Shown one piece after another: positions 1 through 8,202 of a stretch of 32,195 bases of DNA (positions are counted from its first letter, which is position 1; every line of letters starts with the position of its first letter). The DNA lies in assembly GCA_030152865.1 (NCBI GenBank), contig JASLIW010000153.1, forward strand, positions 1 to 32,195, written 5' to 3'. The translations under genes and the position numbers were made by a program. This DNA comes from Bacteroides sp. (GTDB taxonomy: Bacteria; Bacteroidota; Bacteroidia; Bacteroidales; Bacteroidaceae). The notes under the pieces were generated by a model, which saw only the letters and a program-made list of their open reading frames with translations, was not told the origin of the DNA and ran no database searches.

Positions 1-333
1 CCCCTATTAATACACATGGTTAGGACAACCACTGAAATCATGGCACTCAAACAAGAGTACCAACCCAAGCAAACCTGGATTATTCATGGGTTTAGAGGAA
101 AGCCAGAGCTGGCGCAACAATATTATGAACACGGGATACTACTCTCAACAGGCCCCCAATTTAACCCACAAACTATACAGACAATACCTCTAGAGAAGCT
201 ACTCGTAGAAACAAGTGATACGGGCCTACCGATAGACGATGTCCTAAAGAAAATAGCACTTATAAAAAACACAACAATACAAGCGCTTAAAAAACAAATA
301 TATACCAACACCGCTTCTCTTTTTTTTGGTTGA
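1..333 (+). CDS. TatD-like metal-dependent hydrolase, 3' part (5' end outside window)
   Basis: The frame is open from the first base (P-L-L-I-H before the first ATG at 16), so this is the C-terminal part of a longer gene rather than a 105-residue protein. The visible segment matches TatD-family amidohydrolases, which are divalent-metal nucleases or hydrolases with a TIM-barrel fold. The LLIH segment carries one metal-ligand histidine, and WIIHGFRGKPELA carries a second. LLVETSDTGLP lies where the family has its ETD motif. An ungapped comparison with the usual ETDDS pattern puts Ser at the metal-ligand Asp position, with an Asp one residue later. The family assignment is from motif memory. The 5' half, with the first HxD motif, cannot be assessed. 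No clear terminator follows; the tyrS promoter starts two bases after the stop. Confidence 0.8.
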   Translation, partial: PLLIHMVRTTTEIMALKQEYQPKQTWIIHGFRGKPELAQQYYEHGILLSTGPQFNPQTIQTIPLEKLLVETSDTGLPIDDVLKKIALIKNTTIQALKKQIYTNTASLFFG

Positions 334-334
334 T

Positions 335-366
335 TTTGCTTGTTCTAATAAAGAGTCGTACTTTTG
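335..366 (+). promoter_or_regulatory. Bacteroidota-type promoter for tyrS
   Basis: TTTG at 335-338 (-33 element) and TACTTTTG at 359-366 (-7 element, consensus TAnnTTTG) are separated by 20 nt and lie 40 nt upstream of the tyrS ATG. Confidence 0.6.
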
Positions 367-406
367 TGATACAGAAAACAGTAAACTAAAATAATACCCT
401 AATAAG

Positions 407-1699
407 ATGAATTTTGTAGACGAACTAAAATGGCGTGGAATGGTACACGATATGATGCCAGGTACCGAAGAGTTATTAGCAAAAGAGCAAGTAACAGCCT
501 ACGTAGGTATTGACCCTACTGCAGACTCCTTGCACATTGGGCACTTGGTGAGTGTCATGATGCTTCGACACCTTCAACGCTGTGGGCATAAACCTATCGC
601 TCTAATTGGTGGTGCTACAGGAATGATTGGTGATCCCTCTGGAAAATCACTCGAAAGAAACTTACTAGACGATACTACACTGCGTCATAACCAAGCAGCT
701 ATCAAGAATCAATTAGCTAAATTTCTAGATTTCGAATCTGATGAGCCTAATAGAGCTGAATTGGTTAATAACTACGATTGGATGAAAGACTTTACCTTTC
801 TAGACTTTGTCCGTGATGTAGGTAAACATATTACCGTCAACTACATGATGGCCAAAGAATCCGTAAAAAAGAGACTAACTGGCGAAGCTCGTGATGGTTT
901 ATCTTTTACGGAGTTTACATACCAGTTGCTTCAAGCTTACGACTACCTACACCTTTTGGAAACTAAAAATACAAAGTTACAAATGGGTGGTTCTGATCAA
1001 TGGGGAAATATTACAACAGGAGCTGAGTTAATCAGAAGAACAAACGGCAAAGAAGTATTTGGCCTTACTTGTCCTCTAATCACTAAAGCGGATGGAGGTA
1101 AGTTTGGAAAAACAGAGTCTGGCAATATTTGGTTGGACCCTCGTTACACATCACCCTATAAGTTCTACCAATTCTGGCTCAATGTCAGCGACGAAGATGC
1201 AGCAAGATACATCAAGATATTTACTATACTCTCTGAGGATACGATCAATACATTGATTGAAGAGCATGCTCAAGCTCCACATCAACGCATACTACAAAAG
1301 AGACTTGCTAAAGAAGTTACTGTAATGGTACATTCAGAAGAGGATTACGAACTAGCAGTAGAAGCTTCGGAAATTCTATTTGGTAAGTCTACATCAGAGA
1401 CCTTACGTAAAATAGATGAAGACACACTTTTAGCTGTTTTTGATGGAGTACCTCAGTTTGAAATCAATAAATCAATCTTAAGTGCAGGTAAGCCGGCCGT
1501 AGATTTATTTGTAGATGAGGCTGAAATCTTCCCTTCAAAAGGAGAATTTAGAAAACTAGTAAAAAATAATGGGGTGTCTCTAAATAAAGAAAAACTAACA
1601 GATCACGACCTCTTAGTCACTGAAAAAGATTTACTTAACGATAAATACCTACTCGTTCAAAGAGGCAAGAAGAATTATTTCTTAGTGATTGCAAAGTAA
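407..1699 (+). CDS. tyrS: Tyrosyl-tRNA synthetase
   Basis: Class I aminoacyl-tRNA synthetase that activates tyrosine and loads it on tRNA-Tyr in the cytoplasm. The 430-residue length is normal for bacterial TyrRS. The N-terminal Rossmann fold carries the HIGH motif (residues 43-46), and the KMSKS-type loop is KFGKT (232-236), a common bacterial TyrRS form. The substrate-binding segment QMGGSDQWGN (192-201) is typical. The last about 80 residues form an S4-like RNA-binding domain (FPSKGEFRKLVKNNGVSLN). The ATG at 407 is preceded by a good -33/-7 promoter and no strong Shine-Dalgarno, as usual for the phylum. It appears monocistronic, followed by the tRNA-Gln gene with its own promoter. No T-box or other leader is visible in the 40-nt leader. 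Confidence 0.97.
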   Translation: MNFVDELKWRGMVHDMMPGTEELLAKEQVTAYVGIDPTADSLHIGHLVSVMMLRHLQRCGHKPIALIGGATGMIGDPSGKSLERNLLDDTTLRHNQAAIKNQLAKFLDFESDEPNRAELVNNYDWMKDFTFLDFVRDVGKHITVNYMMAKESVKKRLTGEARDGLSFTEFTYQLLQAYDYLHLLETKNTKLQMGGSDQWGNITTGAELIRRTNGKEVFGLTCPLITKADGGKFGKTESGNIWLDPRYTSPYKFYQFWLNVSDEDAARYIKIFTILSEDTINTLIEEHAQAPHQRILQKRLAKEVTVMVHSEEDYELAVEASEILFGKSTSETLRKIDEDTLLAVFDGVPQFEINKSILSAGKPAVDLFVDEAEIFPSKGEFRKLVKNNGVSLNKEKLTDHDLLVTEKDLLNDKYLLVQRGKKNYFLVIAK

Positions 1700-1714
1700 A
1701 AAAAAGTTAAAGCA

Positions 1715-1746
1715 TTTGGTGGTTAATAAATAACCACCTATATTTG
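1715..1746 (+). promoter_or_regulatory. tRNA-Gln promoter with a perfect dyad in its spacer
   Basis: TTTG at 1715-1718 and TATATTTG at 1739-1746 form a -33/-7 pair with a 20-nt spacer, ending 32 nt before the mature tRNA. The spacer is almost entirely an inverted repeat: GGTGGTTA (1718-1725), loop ATAAA, TAACCACC (1731-1738). The dyad could be an operator, a weak tyrS terminator lacking a T-tract, or both. Confidence 0.6.
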
Positions 1747-1778
1747 CAACGCAATTCAGAACGAAATGCAACCGTGTT

Positions 1779-1852
1779 TGTCCTATGGTGTAACGGTAGC
1801 ACAACAGTTTTTGGTACTGTTTGTCGGGGTTCGAATCCCTGTAGGACAACCA
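1779..1852 (+). tRNA. tRNA-Gln (anticodon TTG)
   Basis: Cloverleaf read by eye. The acceptor stem TGTCCTA (1779-1785) pairs with TAGGACA (1842-1848). The anticodon stem ACAGT/ACTGT encloses the 7-nt loop TTTTGGT with anticodon TTG, which reads CAA (Gln). The T-arm contains GGTTCGAATCC. Discriminator A is at 1849 and the 3' CCA is encoded (1850-1852). It has its own promoter and terminator. Confidence 0.96.
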
Positions 1853-1854
1853 AT

Positions 1855-1886
1855 AAAAAGCAGTTGATTAGTCAACTGCTTTTTTT
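1855..1886 (+). terminator. Intrinsic terminator after tRNA-Gln
   Basis: Stem AGCAGTTGA (1859-1867), loop TTAG, TCAACTGCT (1872-1880), followed by a run of seven T (1880-1886) and preceded by A5. Confidence 0.9.
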
Positions 1887-1939
1887 ATGTCTATACATTT
1901 AGTATTGCATTTTTTAAACAAATAGAGCAGCTCTATATC

Positions 1940-1970
1940 TTTGTAAAGTGATTTAAACTTTCTATTTTTG
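1940..1970 (+). promoter_or_regulatory. Promoter for the NahK-like kinase gene
   Basis: TTTG at 1940-1943 and TATTTTTG at 1963-1970 are 19 nt apart. A second TAnnTTTG match (TATCTTTG, 1936-1943) overlaps the -33 element and could be an alternative start site. Confidence 0.5.
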
Positions 1971-1998
1971 TGTTTAATAAATTCTTTAATTCTAAATC

Positions 1999-3081
1999 AT
2001 GGATAACCTAATAAGTACAGTTTCACAATTTGAGATTGGGGGTACAGTAAACTCTATCAAGGCTCTTGGTGATGGTTTAATAAACGACACATATAAAGTT
2101 ACTACAAAGGAGGCTGATCAACCTGACTATGTATTACAGCGCATCAACCACAATGTTTTTCCTAACGTGGATATGCTTCAAAATAATATCATAGCAGTTA
2201 CAACCCATATCCGTAAAAAACTCGAAGAGCAACATGCGGAAGATATTGATCGTAAAGTGCTTCAGTTTATACCTACCCAAGAAGGCAAGTATTACTTCTT
2301 TGATGGAAAAAGTTACTGGAGAATCATGCGCTTTATTCCAGATGCCGATACATTCAATACAGTAAACCCTAAATACGCAAAGTATGCGGGTGCTGCCTTT
2401 GGTGAGTTTCAAGCCATGCTGGCTGATATTCCTGTTGAACTTGGTGAGACAATCGAAAACTTCCACAACATGGAGTTTCGAATTGAAGAGTTGAATGAAG
2501 CTGTTAAAAACGACAATAAAGGTCGTGTAAAAGAGGTTCAAGATATTCTTGATGAAATACATAAGCGCGCCGAAGAAATGTGTAAGGGTGAAAGATTACA
2601 CAGAGAAGGCAAGCTTCCAAAACGTGTTTGCCACTGCGACACTAAAGTGAACAACATGATGTTTGATAAAAATGGTCAAGTATTATGTGTTATTGACTTA
2701 GATACAGTAATGCCTAACTTTATATTCTCTGATTATGGAGACTTTCTACGTACAGGTGCCAACACCGTGCAAGAAGACGATAAGAGACTTGATAAGGTTG
2801 AATTCCGTATGGATATATTCAAGGCATTTACAGAGGGCTACTTAAGCTCAGCAAAGCAGTTTTTGACTCCTTTAGAGATAGAAAACCTACCTTATGCTGC
2901 TGCATTATTCCCTTACATGCAATGTGTCCGCTTTTTGACTGATTATATTAACGGTGATACATATTATAGAATTGAGTATCCAGAGCACAACCTTGTACGC
3001 ACAAAGAATCAATTCAAGTTATTACAGAGCGTAGAAGAGCACATGACTGAAATGAAAGAATTTATAGCCTCTTGTCTATAA
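1999..3081 (+). CDS. APH-fold sugar kinase, N-acetylhexosamine 1-kinase-like
   Basis: A 360-residue kinase of the aminoglycoside-phosphotransferase fold. The N-terminal lobe has a glycine-containing ATP loop (ALGDGLINDTYKV, about 22-34) followed by YVLQRIN, where the ATP-binding lysine would lie. The catalytic loop is HCDTKVNN, the HxDxxxxN Brenner motif, followed by VIDLDTVMP with the metal-binding aspartates and SDYGDFLRTG. This C-terminal pattern resembles NahK/LnpB-type N-acetylhexosamine 1-kinases rather than antibiotic kinases. The likely role is phosphorylation of an amino sugar or similar sugar for salvage in the cytoplasm; the exact substrate is inferred. A CBM9-like protein starts 62 nt downstream and may share the transcript. 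The start at 1999 fits the promoter and the family N-terminus. Confidence 0.82.
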   Translation: MDNLISTVSQFEIGGTVNSIKALGDGLINDTYKVTTKEADQPDYVLQRINHNVFPNVDMLQNNIIAVTTHIRKKLEEQHAEDIDRKVLQFIPTQEGKYYFFDGKSYWRIMRFIPDADTFNTVNPKYAKYAGAAFGEFQAMLADIPVELGETIENFHNMEFRIEELNEAVKNDNKGRVKEVQDILDEIHKRAEEMCKGERLHREGKLPKRVCHCDTKVNNMMFDKNGQVLCVIDLDTVMPNFIFSDYGDFLRTGANTVQEDDKRLDKVEFRMDIFKAFTEGYLSSAKQFLTPLEIENLPYAAALFPYMQCVRFLTDYINGDTYYRIEYPEHNLVRTKNQFKLLQSVEEHMTEMKEFIASCL

Positions 3082-3143
3082 AGCTCTGGAGGATATACAA
3101 TTCTCATATCTAGATAAAAGAAAGCAAGAACAAACAAATTAAA

Positions 3144-3797
3144 ATGAAACAGTTAGATGTAAATAAAGTTAGCATTGCTAATATTCCTGTTGAAGCAATA
3201 CCAGATCTTCTGGATAAGGAAAAAATAACTTTTCATAGCTTGAACGAAGTGAATTGGAAAGAGCAGTATCCTTACTGTCCAAATGTAGAGTTTAGAATAG
3301 CTTATTCTGACCATGCTTTTATTCTCAATTACAAGGTAACAGAAGACAGTATACGAGCCAATAGCTCTGCTGACAATGGCCCAGTTTGGACTGATTCATG
3401 TGTAGAGTTCTTCATTCGACCAGCAGATGACCGACTATACTACAATATAGAGTGCAATTGTGCTGGTACTATTCTAGTAGGCGTAGGAGAAGACAGAGAC
3501 AATAGAGAAAGAGCTAGTCAAGATATATTAAATCAAGTGCAGAGATGGTCTAGCTTAGGTCGCGAGCCTTTTGAAGAAAAGATAGGAGAATGTAGCTGGG
3601 AAATAGCACTAATTATTCCATATAGCGTATTCTTTAAACACCAAATAGAAAAACTGGACAATCAATCACTCAAGGCAAACTTCTATAAGTGTGGAGATGA
3701 ACTACAGACGCCACACTTTTTATCCTGGAATCCCATTGATTTAGAAACGCCTAACTTCCATTGTCCTAAGTATTTCGGAACAATTCACTGTAAGTAA
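3144..3797 (+). CDS. CBM9-like (DOMON-fold) carbohydrate-binding protein
   Basis: A 217-residue protein made up of a single CBM9-like domain. Recognisable pieces are FRIAYSDHAFILNYKV, WTDSCVEFFIRP and the C-terminal HFLSWNPIDLETPNFHCPKYFG, typical of the small CBM9_like_3 group in Bacteroidota. No signal peptide or transmembrane segment is visible at the N-terminus (MKQLDVNKVSIANIP), so it may be cytoplasmic, unlike enzyme-attached CBM9 modules. It follows the sugar kinase gene by 62 nt and ends at a strong terminator, so the two probably form one unit. A sugar-binding or sensing role is suggested by the fold only; the true function is not known to me. Confidence 0.72.
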   Translation: MKQLDVNKVSIANIPVEAIPDLLDKEKITFHSLNEVNWKEQYPYCPNVEFRIAYSDHAFILNYKVTEDSIRANSSADNGPVWTDSCVEFFIRPADDRLYYNIECNCAGTILVGVGEDRDNRERASQDILNQVQRWSSLGREPFEEKIGECSWEIALIIPYSVFFKHQIEKLDNQSLKANFYKCGDELQTPHFLSWNPIDLETPNFHCPKYFGTIHCK

Positions 3798-3814
3798 AAC
3801 AAAATAAATAAACG

Positions 3815-3848
3815 AAAGAGCATTACTCCCGGGGGTAATGCTCTTTTT
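3815..3848 (+). terminator. Intrinsic terminator after the CBM9-like gene
   Basis: The 12-bp perfect stem AAAGAGCATTAC (3815-3826) / GTAATGCTCTTT (3835-3846) encloses an 8-nt loop (TCCCGGGG) and ends in T5. Confidence 0.92.
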
Positions 3849-3896
3849 ACATATAAAGATTTAGATGGCTTATGCCATATATTAAGAGAATAGACT

Positions 3897-3904
3897 TATT
3901 TTTG
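3897..3904 (+). promoter_or_regulatory. -7 element upstream of the Ig-like lipoprotein gene
   Basis: TATTTTTG matches TAnnTTTG exactly, 20 nt upstream of the ATG at 3925. No clear TTTG -33 element was found. Confidence 0.45.
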
Positions 3905-3924
3905 TAGCACATTGAAGAACAGTT

Positions 3925-5799
3925 ATGAGAAATTTAAATAGATTAGCTAGACAAGGAGCCTATCTTGTGCTTATAGTAGGTGTATTATACTCCTGTGCCA
4001 GTATAGGAAGCCCAGATGGTGGCCCTATAGATGTTACTCCCCCAGTATTTGAAGGTAGCACACCTGAAATGGGTGCCACTAATGTAGACAAAAAGAAAAT
4101 AACACTACACTTTGATGAATTTATAAAGCTAGAAGGAGCCAACGAAAAAGTCGTGGTATCTCCACCCCAAATACAGCAACCACTCATCAAGCCTAATGGA
4201 AAGAAGGTAGTGATCAGCTTGGAGGATTCGTTAAAAGCAAACACAACTTATACCATTGATTTTGGTGATGCCATCGTTGACAACAACGAGGGAAACCCGC
4301 TAGGTGATTTTACATTTACATTTTCAACTGGCGATCAGATAGACACCCTAGCTGTTTCTGGTATTGTACTGCATGCAGAAGACTTAGAGCCTATAAAAAA
4401 TATAATGGTGGGCTTACATGCTAACTTAAGTGATACAGCCTTTACCACTGAGCCTTTCATTCGAGTAGCCAGAACCGACTCTAAGGGTGAGTTTACTATT
4501 CATGGAATAGCCCCTGGCAAGTATAAAGTTTATGCCTTAGAGGATCAGGATCAAAACTTCTATTTTTCCCAAAAGAGCGAAAGAATAGCCTTTAGCGATT
4601 CCATCTATATTCCTACCTTTGAAGAGCGTATAAGACAGGATACTATATGGAAAGATAGCTTAACGGTAGATACTATACATACAAGAAAATACACCCACTA
4701 TTTACCTGATGATATAATTCTCAGAGCATTTAAGGAAGAGTTTTATAAACAATACTTGGTCAAACACGAGCGTAGTATTGAAAACAAACTAAGTATTTAT
4801 TTTGCAGAATACCCCGATACTGTACCAACAATCAAGGGAATCAACTTTGATGAATCTATTTTAATTGCTGATTATATGCAGCCTATAGATACCATCTTCC
4901 ATTATTGGATTCCTGATTCACTCGTTTATCAAAAAGATACTTTATTTATGGAGGTGGGCTATCTACACACAGATACACTCGATCAGTTGGTAGCCAAAAC
5001 AGATACCTTACGATTTACATATAAACACAAGAAGGAACGAAAAGAAAAGGATAAAAAAAGGGCTGATGAGGAGCTAAAAGAAGAAACAACAAAGTTTTTA
5101 GCTTACAAAGCCGATATTTCAGCCAACTTTAATATTTATGATTACATCCGCATCAATTTCGAAGAACCACTTCTTGAGGTAGACTCGAATAAAGTTCACT
5201 TGTTGCAAAAGCAAGATACACTCTGGCTCAAGTTGGATGATTACGTCTTTGAAAAAGACGAAGTCGATACCAAGCAATACAACTTATTCTATCCCTGGGC
5301 ACCAGGAGAAAGCTATAAACTAAGTGTGGACTCACTGGCTTTTGTTGGCTTATATGGGCTGCATACGGACAAAATAGAACAGGAGTTTAAAATACGTCCA
5401 CTGGAAGACTACGGTAGTGTTATCTTTAATATCAGCGGTTTAAGCCAAGATGAGGAGGCCTTTGTTGAACTCTTGGATACTTCAGATAAAGTAATAAGAA
5501 CAGTAGATGTTGTTAATAGTATCGCTGAATTTTATTATCTTGAACCAGGTAAGTATAGTGCTCGGCTCATTGTTGATTCTAATAAAAACGGGAAATGGGA
5601 CACGGGTAGCTACGAACAGAAGATTCAACCTGAGATGGTGTATTACTACCCACAACTGGTTGAGTTTAAAGCCAACTGGAGTGCTTCACAGGATTGGGAT
5701 TTAAATGCTAAACCTCTATCCAAACAAAAACTTGATGAATTAAAAAAACAAAAACCAGATGAAAAGAAAAAACCTAGAACTGAGCGTAGAAGGAGGTAA
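3925..5799 (+). CDS. Ig-like (Big_5) domain lipoprotein
   Basis: A 624-residue predicted lipoprotein. The N-terminus is basic, then hydrophobic (AYLVLIVGVLYS), and ends in a lipobox with Cys24 (LYSC), so it should be lipidated and membrane-anchored. Residues about 38-135 look like a Big_5 Ig-like domain (TPPVFEGSTPEMGATNV ... TYTIDFGDAIVDNNEGN). Residues about 143-210 (SGIVLHAEDLEPIKNIMVGL ... GEFTIHGIAPGKYKVYAL) look like a carboxypeptidase-regulatory-type beta domain. A second such domain, ending GKYSARLIVDSNKNGKWD, lies near 530-570. The C-terminus is highly basic (KKPRTERRRR). This architecture is common in Bacteroidota, but I know no assigned function. It overlaps the DUF3108 gene by 41 nt, suggesting coupled expression. 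Confidence 0.8.
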   Translation: MRNLNRLARQGAYLVLIVGVLYSCASIGSPDGGPIDVTPPVFEGSTPEMGATNVDKKKITLHFDEFIKLEGANEKVVVSPPQIQQPLIKPNGKKVVISLEDSLKANTTYTIDFGDAIVDNNEGNPLGDFTFTFSTGDQIDTLAVSGIVLHAEDLEPIKNIMVGLHANLSDTAFTTEPFIRVARTDSKGEFTIHGIAPGKYKVYALEDQDQNFYFSQKSERIAFSDSIYIPTFEERIRQDTIWKDSLTVDTIHTRKYTHYLPDDIILRAFKEEFYKQYLVKHERSIENKLSIYFAEYPDTVPTIKGINFDESILIADYMQPIDTIFHYWIPDSLVYQKDTLFMEVGYLHTDTLDQLVAKTDTLRFTYKHKKERKEKDKKRADEELKEETTKFLAYKADISANFNIYDYIRINFEEPLLEVDSNKVHLLQKQDTLWLKLDDYVFEKDEVDTKQYNLFYPWAPGESYKLSVDSLAFVGLYGLHTDKIEQEFKIRPLEDYGSVIFNISGLSQDEEAFVELLDTSDKVIRTVDVVNSIAEFYYLEPGKYSARLIVDSNKNGKWDTGSYEQKIQPEMVYYYPQLVEFKANWSASQDWDLNAKPLSKQKLDELKKQKPDEKKKPRTERRRR

Positions 5800-6616
5800 A
5801 CAACTGGCTAAATGGACCCTAGTCCTTATCTTATTTCTAACAGGCTCTATCCCCTACTCGTTAGGACAATGTAAGATAAAAAACAGTGTCATCAGACCTG
5901 GAGAAGAAATAAAATACGATTTATATTTTCACTGGGGCTTTGTTTGGAAAAACGCGGGAGAGGCAGTATTGAATACTTATTCTACTAACTACGATGGGCA
6001 GAGTGCTTATAAAATGGAGCTCCTGGCGACAAGTAATAAAAGTGCTGATGTATTATTTAGATTAAGAGATACACTTACCTGTATAGTTGATACAGATCTG
6101 GTCCCACTCTATTACCGCAAGGGTGCAGAGGAAGGAAAACGATACACTGTAGACCAAGCCAAGTATAGCTATAAGAACAACAAAACATACGTTAAACAAC
6201 GCAGAACTTGGAAGGATGGTAAAGTCAAAGACACAGAGTTTGAAAGTAATGACTGTGTTTACGATATGCTCAGCATATTGGCCAAATCAAGGAATATCAA
6301 TCCTGAGAAATACAATAAGGGAGATCGTATTCACTTTCCTATGGCTACAGGAAGAAGAATGGATAACATCATCTTAGAGTTTAGAGGCAAGCAAAATGTA
6401 AAAACGAACGATGGTACTAAATTTAGATGCATCGTTGTCGGATTGATAGGTAAAACAAAAAAGAATAAAGAAAAAGATTTAATCACTTTTTATATTTCTG
6501 ATGATGACAATCACTTACCTGTAAAGGTAGATTTTAATCTAAACTTTGGTTCTGCCCAAGTCACACTGAAGAGCTTAAATAGCCACAAATACCCCTTAAG
6601 CTCTATCGTAAAGTAA
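5759..6616 (+). CDS. DUF3108 domain protein, probably exported
   Basis: A 285-residue protein with a signal-peptide-like stretch at about residues 17-36 (AKWTLVLILFLTGSIPYSLG followed by QC). The body matches DUF3108: RPGEEIKYDLYFHWGFVWKNAGEA near the N-terminus and LPVKVDFNLNFGSAQVTLKS at the end. The family is an envelope beta-rich protein of unknown function. The ATG at 5759 is the only in-frame ATG that keeps the signal segment, so the 41-nt overlap with the upstream lipoprotein gene (different frame) looks real. Because the signal segment begins at about residue 17, a slightly later non-ATG start cannot be excluded. A bidirectional terminator follows. Confidence 0.8.
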   Translation: MKRKNLELSVEGGKQLAKWTLVLILFLTGSIPYSLGQCKIKNSVIRPGEEIKYDLYFHWGFVWKNAGEAVLNTYSTNYDGQSAYKMELLATSNKSADVLFRLRDTLTCIVDTDLVPLYYRKGAEEGKRYTVDQAKYSYKNNKTYVKQRRTWKDGKVKDTEFESNDCVYDMLSILAKSRNINPEKYNKGDRIHFPMATGRRMDNIILEFRGKQNVKTNDGTKFRCIVVGLIGKTKKNKEKDLITFYISDDDNHLPVKVDFNLNFGSAQVTLKSLNSHKYPLSSIVK

Positions 6617-6635
6617 TTAAATAATTCAAGCATAT

Positions 6636-6677
6636 AAAAACAGCCGACCAACTAGATAAGTTGACCGGCTGTTTTTT
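6636..6677. terminator. Bidirectional terminator between the DUF3108 gene and cysS
   Basis: ACAGCCG (6640-6646) pairs with CGGCTGT near 6666-6672, followed by a small internal mismatch and CAACT/AGTTG around the loop. A5 on the left and T6 on the right let it work for both convergent genes. Confidence 0.85.
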
Positions 6678-6699
6678 ATATCGTGTAATAAGGCTGACT

Positions 6700-8178
6700 T
6701 TATTTATTTAGTTTCCAGTCAGTACCTTCTTTCGTATCCATAATTTCAAAACCTAAAGCTTGTAGTTCATCTCTGATCTTATCTGAAGTAGCCCAATCTT
6801 TGTTTTCTTTGGCTATTAGACGCTGTTCTAACAACATATCAACTACTTTACCATAAGCTTCTTCACGCTCACCTGCAGAAGCTCCTTTATCTACTCTCAT
6901 GCCAAGGATATCGAATAGGAAGAGTTGATAAATAGATTTTAGCTCTTCTAAGTCTTCTGCACTAATGCTATGCTTGCCTGCTAGGATATTGTTAATCATT
7001 TTAGCTCCATCAAAAAGATGAGATATAACAATCGGGGTATTTAGGTCGTCATTCATAGCCTCAAAGCACTTCTCTTTTAAGCCTTTTACATCAACATCTG
7101 ATGCTTTTGATACTTGTATATGATCCAGACTATCCACCGCATCCATTAGACGCTCTAAGCCTCTCTCTGAGGCTTGAAGTGCTTCGTTACTAAAATCAAC
7201 CGTACTTCTGTAATGAGCCTGCAAGATAAAGAAGCGAATGGTCATCGGATGATAAGCCTGACTGAGTAGTTCATGAGAGCCATCAAAAAACTCTTCTAAA
7301 GTAATGAAATTACCGAGTGACTTACCCATTTTTGTACCATTTACGGTAATCATATTGTTGTGAACCCAGTAGCGTACCATATCACTACCTTGAGAAGCTA
7401 CTGACTGAGCTATTTCACACTCATGATGAGGAAAGACCAAGTCCATACCTCCACCGTGAATATCAAAATGATCACCCAGGTATTTTCTACCCATAGCTGT
7501 ACATTCGCAGTGCCAACCAGGAAAACCATCACTCCAAGGCGAAGGCCAACGCATAATATGCTCAGGTTGAGCTGCTTTCCAAAGAGCAAAATCAGCAGGG
7601 TTTCTCTTTTCAGACTGCCCATCTAGCTCGCGAGTAGTATTTAATACATCATCTAAATTACGTCCTGATAACTTACCATAATGATAATCCTTATCATACT
7701 TAGCTACATCAAAATAGACTGACCCCTGGCTTTCATAAGCATATCCTCGATCTAGAATTTCTTTTACAAGCTGTATCTGCTCAATGATATGACCAGAAGC
7801 ATGAGGCTCAATACTTGGCGGAAGCACATTTAAAGCCTCCATATCTTTATGATAGCGATTTAAGTAATATTGCACAACCTCCATGGGCTCTACCTCATCT
7901 AAGCGTGCTTTCTTGGCTATTTTATCTTCACCATCATCTGCATCGTGCTCTAAGTGACCTACGTCGGTTATATTCCTAACATAACGCACTTTGTAGCCTA
8001 GATGTGTAAGGTAGCGAAATAAGATATCAAAGGTGATAGCTGGACGAGCATGTCCTAAGTGAGCATCTCCATAGACAGTAGGACCACAAACATATAAGCC
8101 TACATGAGGGGCATGTAAGGGTACGAAAAGTTCTTTCTTTCTACTTAATGTGTTGTAAATCGTAAGTTGATGATCCAT
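6700..8178 (-). CDS. cysS: Cysteinyl-tRNA synthetase
   Basis: Class I synthetase that charges tRNA-Cys. At 492 residues it has normal length. The N-terminus has YVCGPTVYGDAHLGHARP, with zinc-ligand Cys31 and the HIGH-type motif HLGH (40-43). Further zinc-site residues are Cys224 (WHCECTAMG) and the His/Glu cluster FPHHECE (249-255). The KMSKS loop is KMGKS (283-287). The C-terminal DALR-like helical domain ends with the usual WKLNK tail. It starts 24 nt downstream of the GH3-family gene on the same strand, with no promoter of its own visible, so it is probably the last gene of that transcript. Confidence 0.97.
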   Translation of the reverse strand: MDHQLTIYNTLSRKKELFVPLHAPHVGLYVCGPTVYGDAHLGHARPAITFDILFRYLTHLGYKVRYVRNITDVGHLEHDADDGEDKIAKKARLDEVEPMEVVQYYLNRYHKDMEALNVLPPSIEPHASGHIIEQIQLVKEILDRGYAYESQGSVYFDVAKYDKDYHYGKLSGRNLDDVLNTTRELDGQSEKRNPADFALWKAAQPEHIMRWPSPWSDGFPGWHCECTAMGRKYLGDHFDIHGGGMDLVFPHHECEIAQSVASQGSDMVRYWVHNNMITVNGTKMGKSLGNFITLEEFFDGSHELLSQAYHPMTIRFFILQAHYRSTVDFSNEALQASERGLERLMDAVDSLDHIQVSKASDVDVKGLKEKCFEAMNDDLNTPIVISHLFDGAKMINNILAGKHSISAEDLEELKSIYQLFLFDILGMRVDKGASAGEREEAYGKVVDMLLEQRLIAKENKDWATSDKIRDELQALGFEIMDTKEGTDWKLNK

Positions 8179-8202
8179 ATTAAAAGTTACTTTATATCTA
8201 GT

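Noticed and set aside
1..15. Gene start at the ATG at 16 as a short complete protein
   Set aside because: The frame stays open to the window edge and the preceding residues (LLIH) belong to the TatD motif.
367..406. T-box or other leader regulation before tyrS
   Set aside because: The leader is only about 40 nt, too short for a T-box, and has no stem-loop set.
2134..2562. 142-codon minus-strand ORF inside the kinase gene
   Set aside because: It is antisense to a well-supported gene with intact kinase motifs and resembles no protein family.
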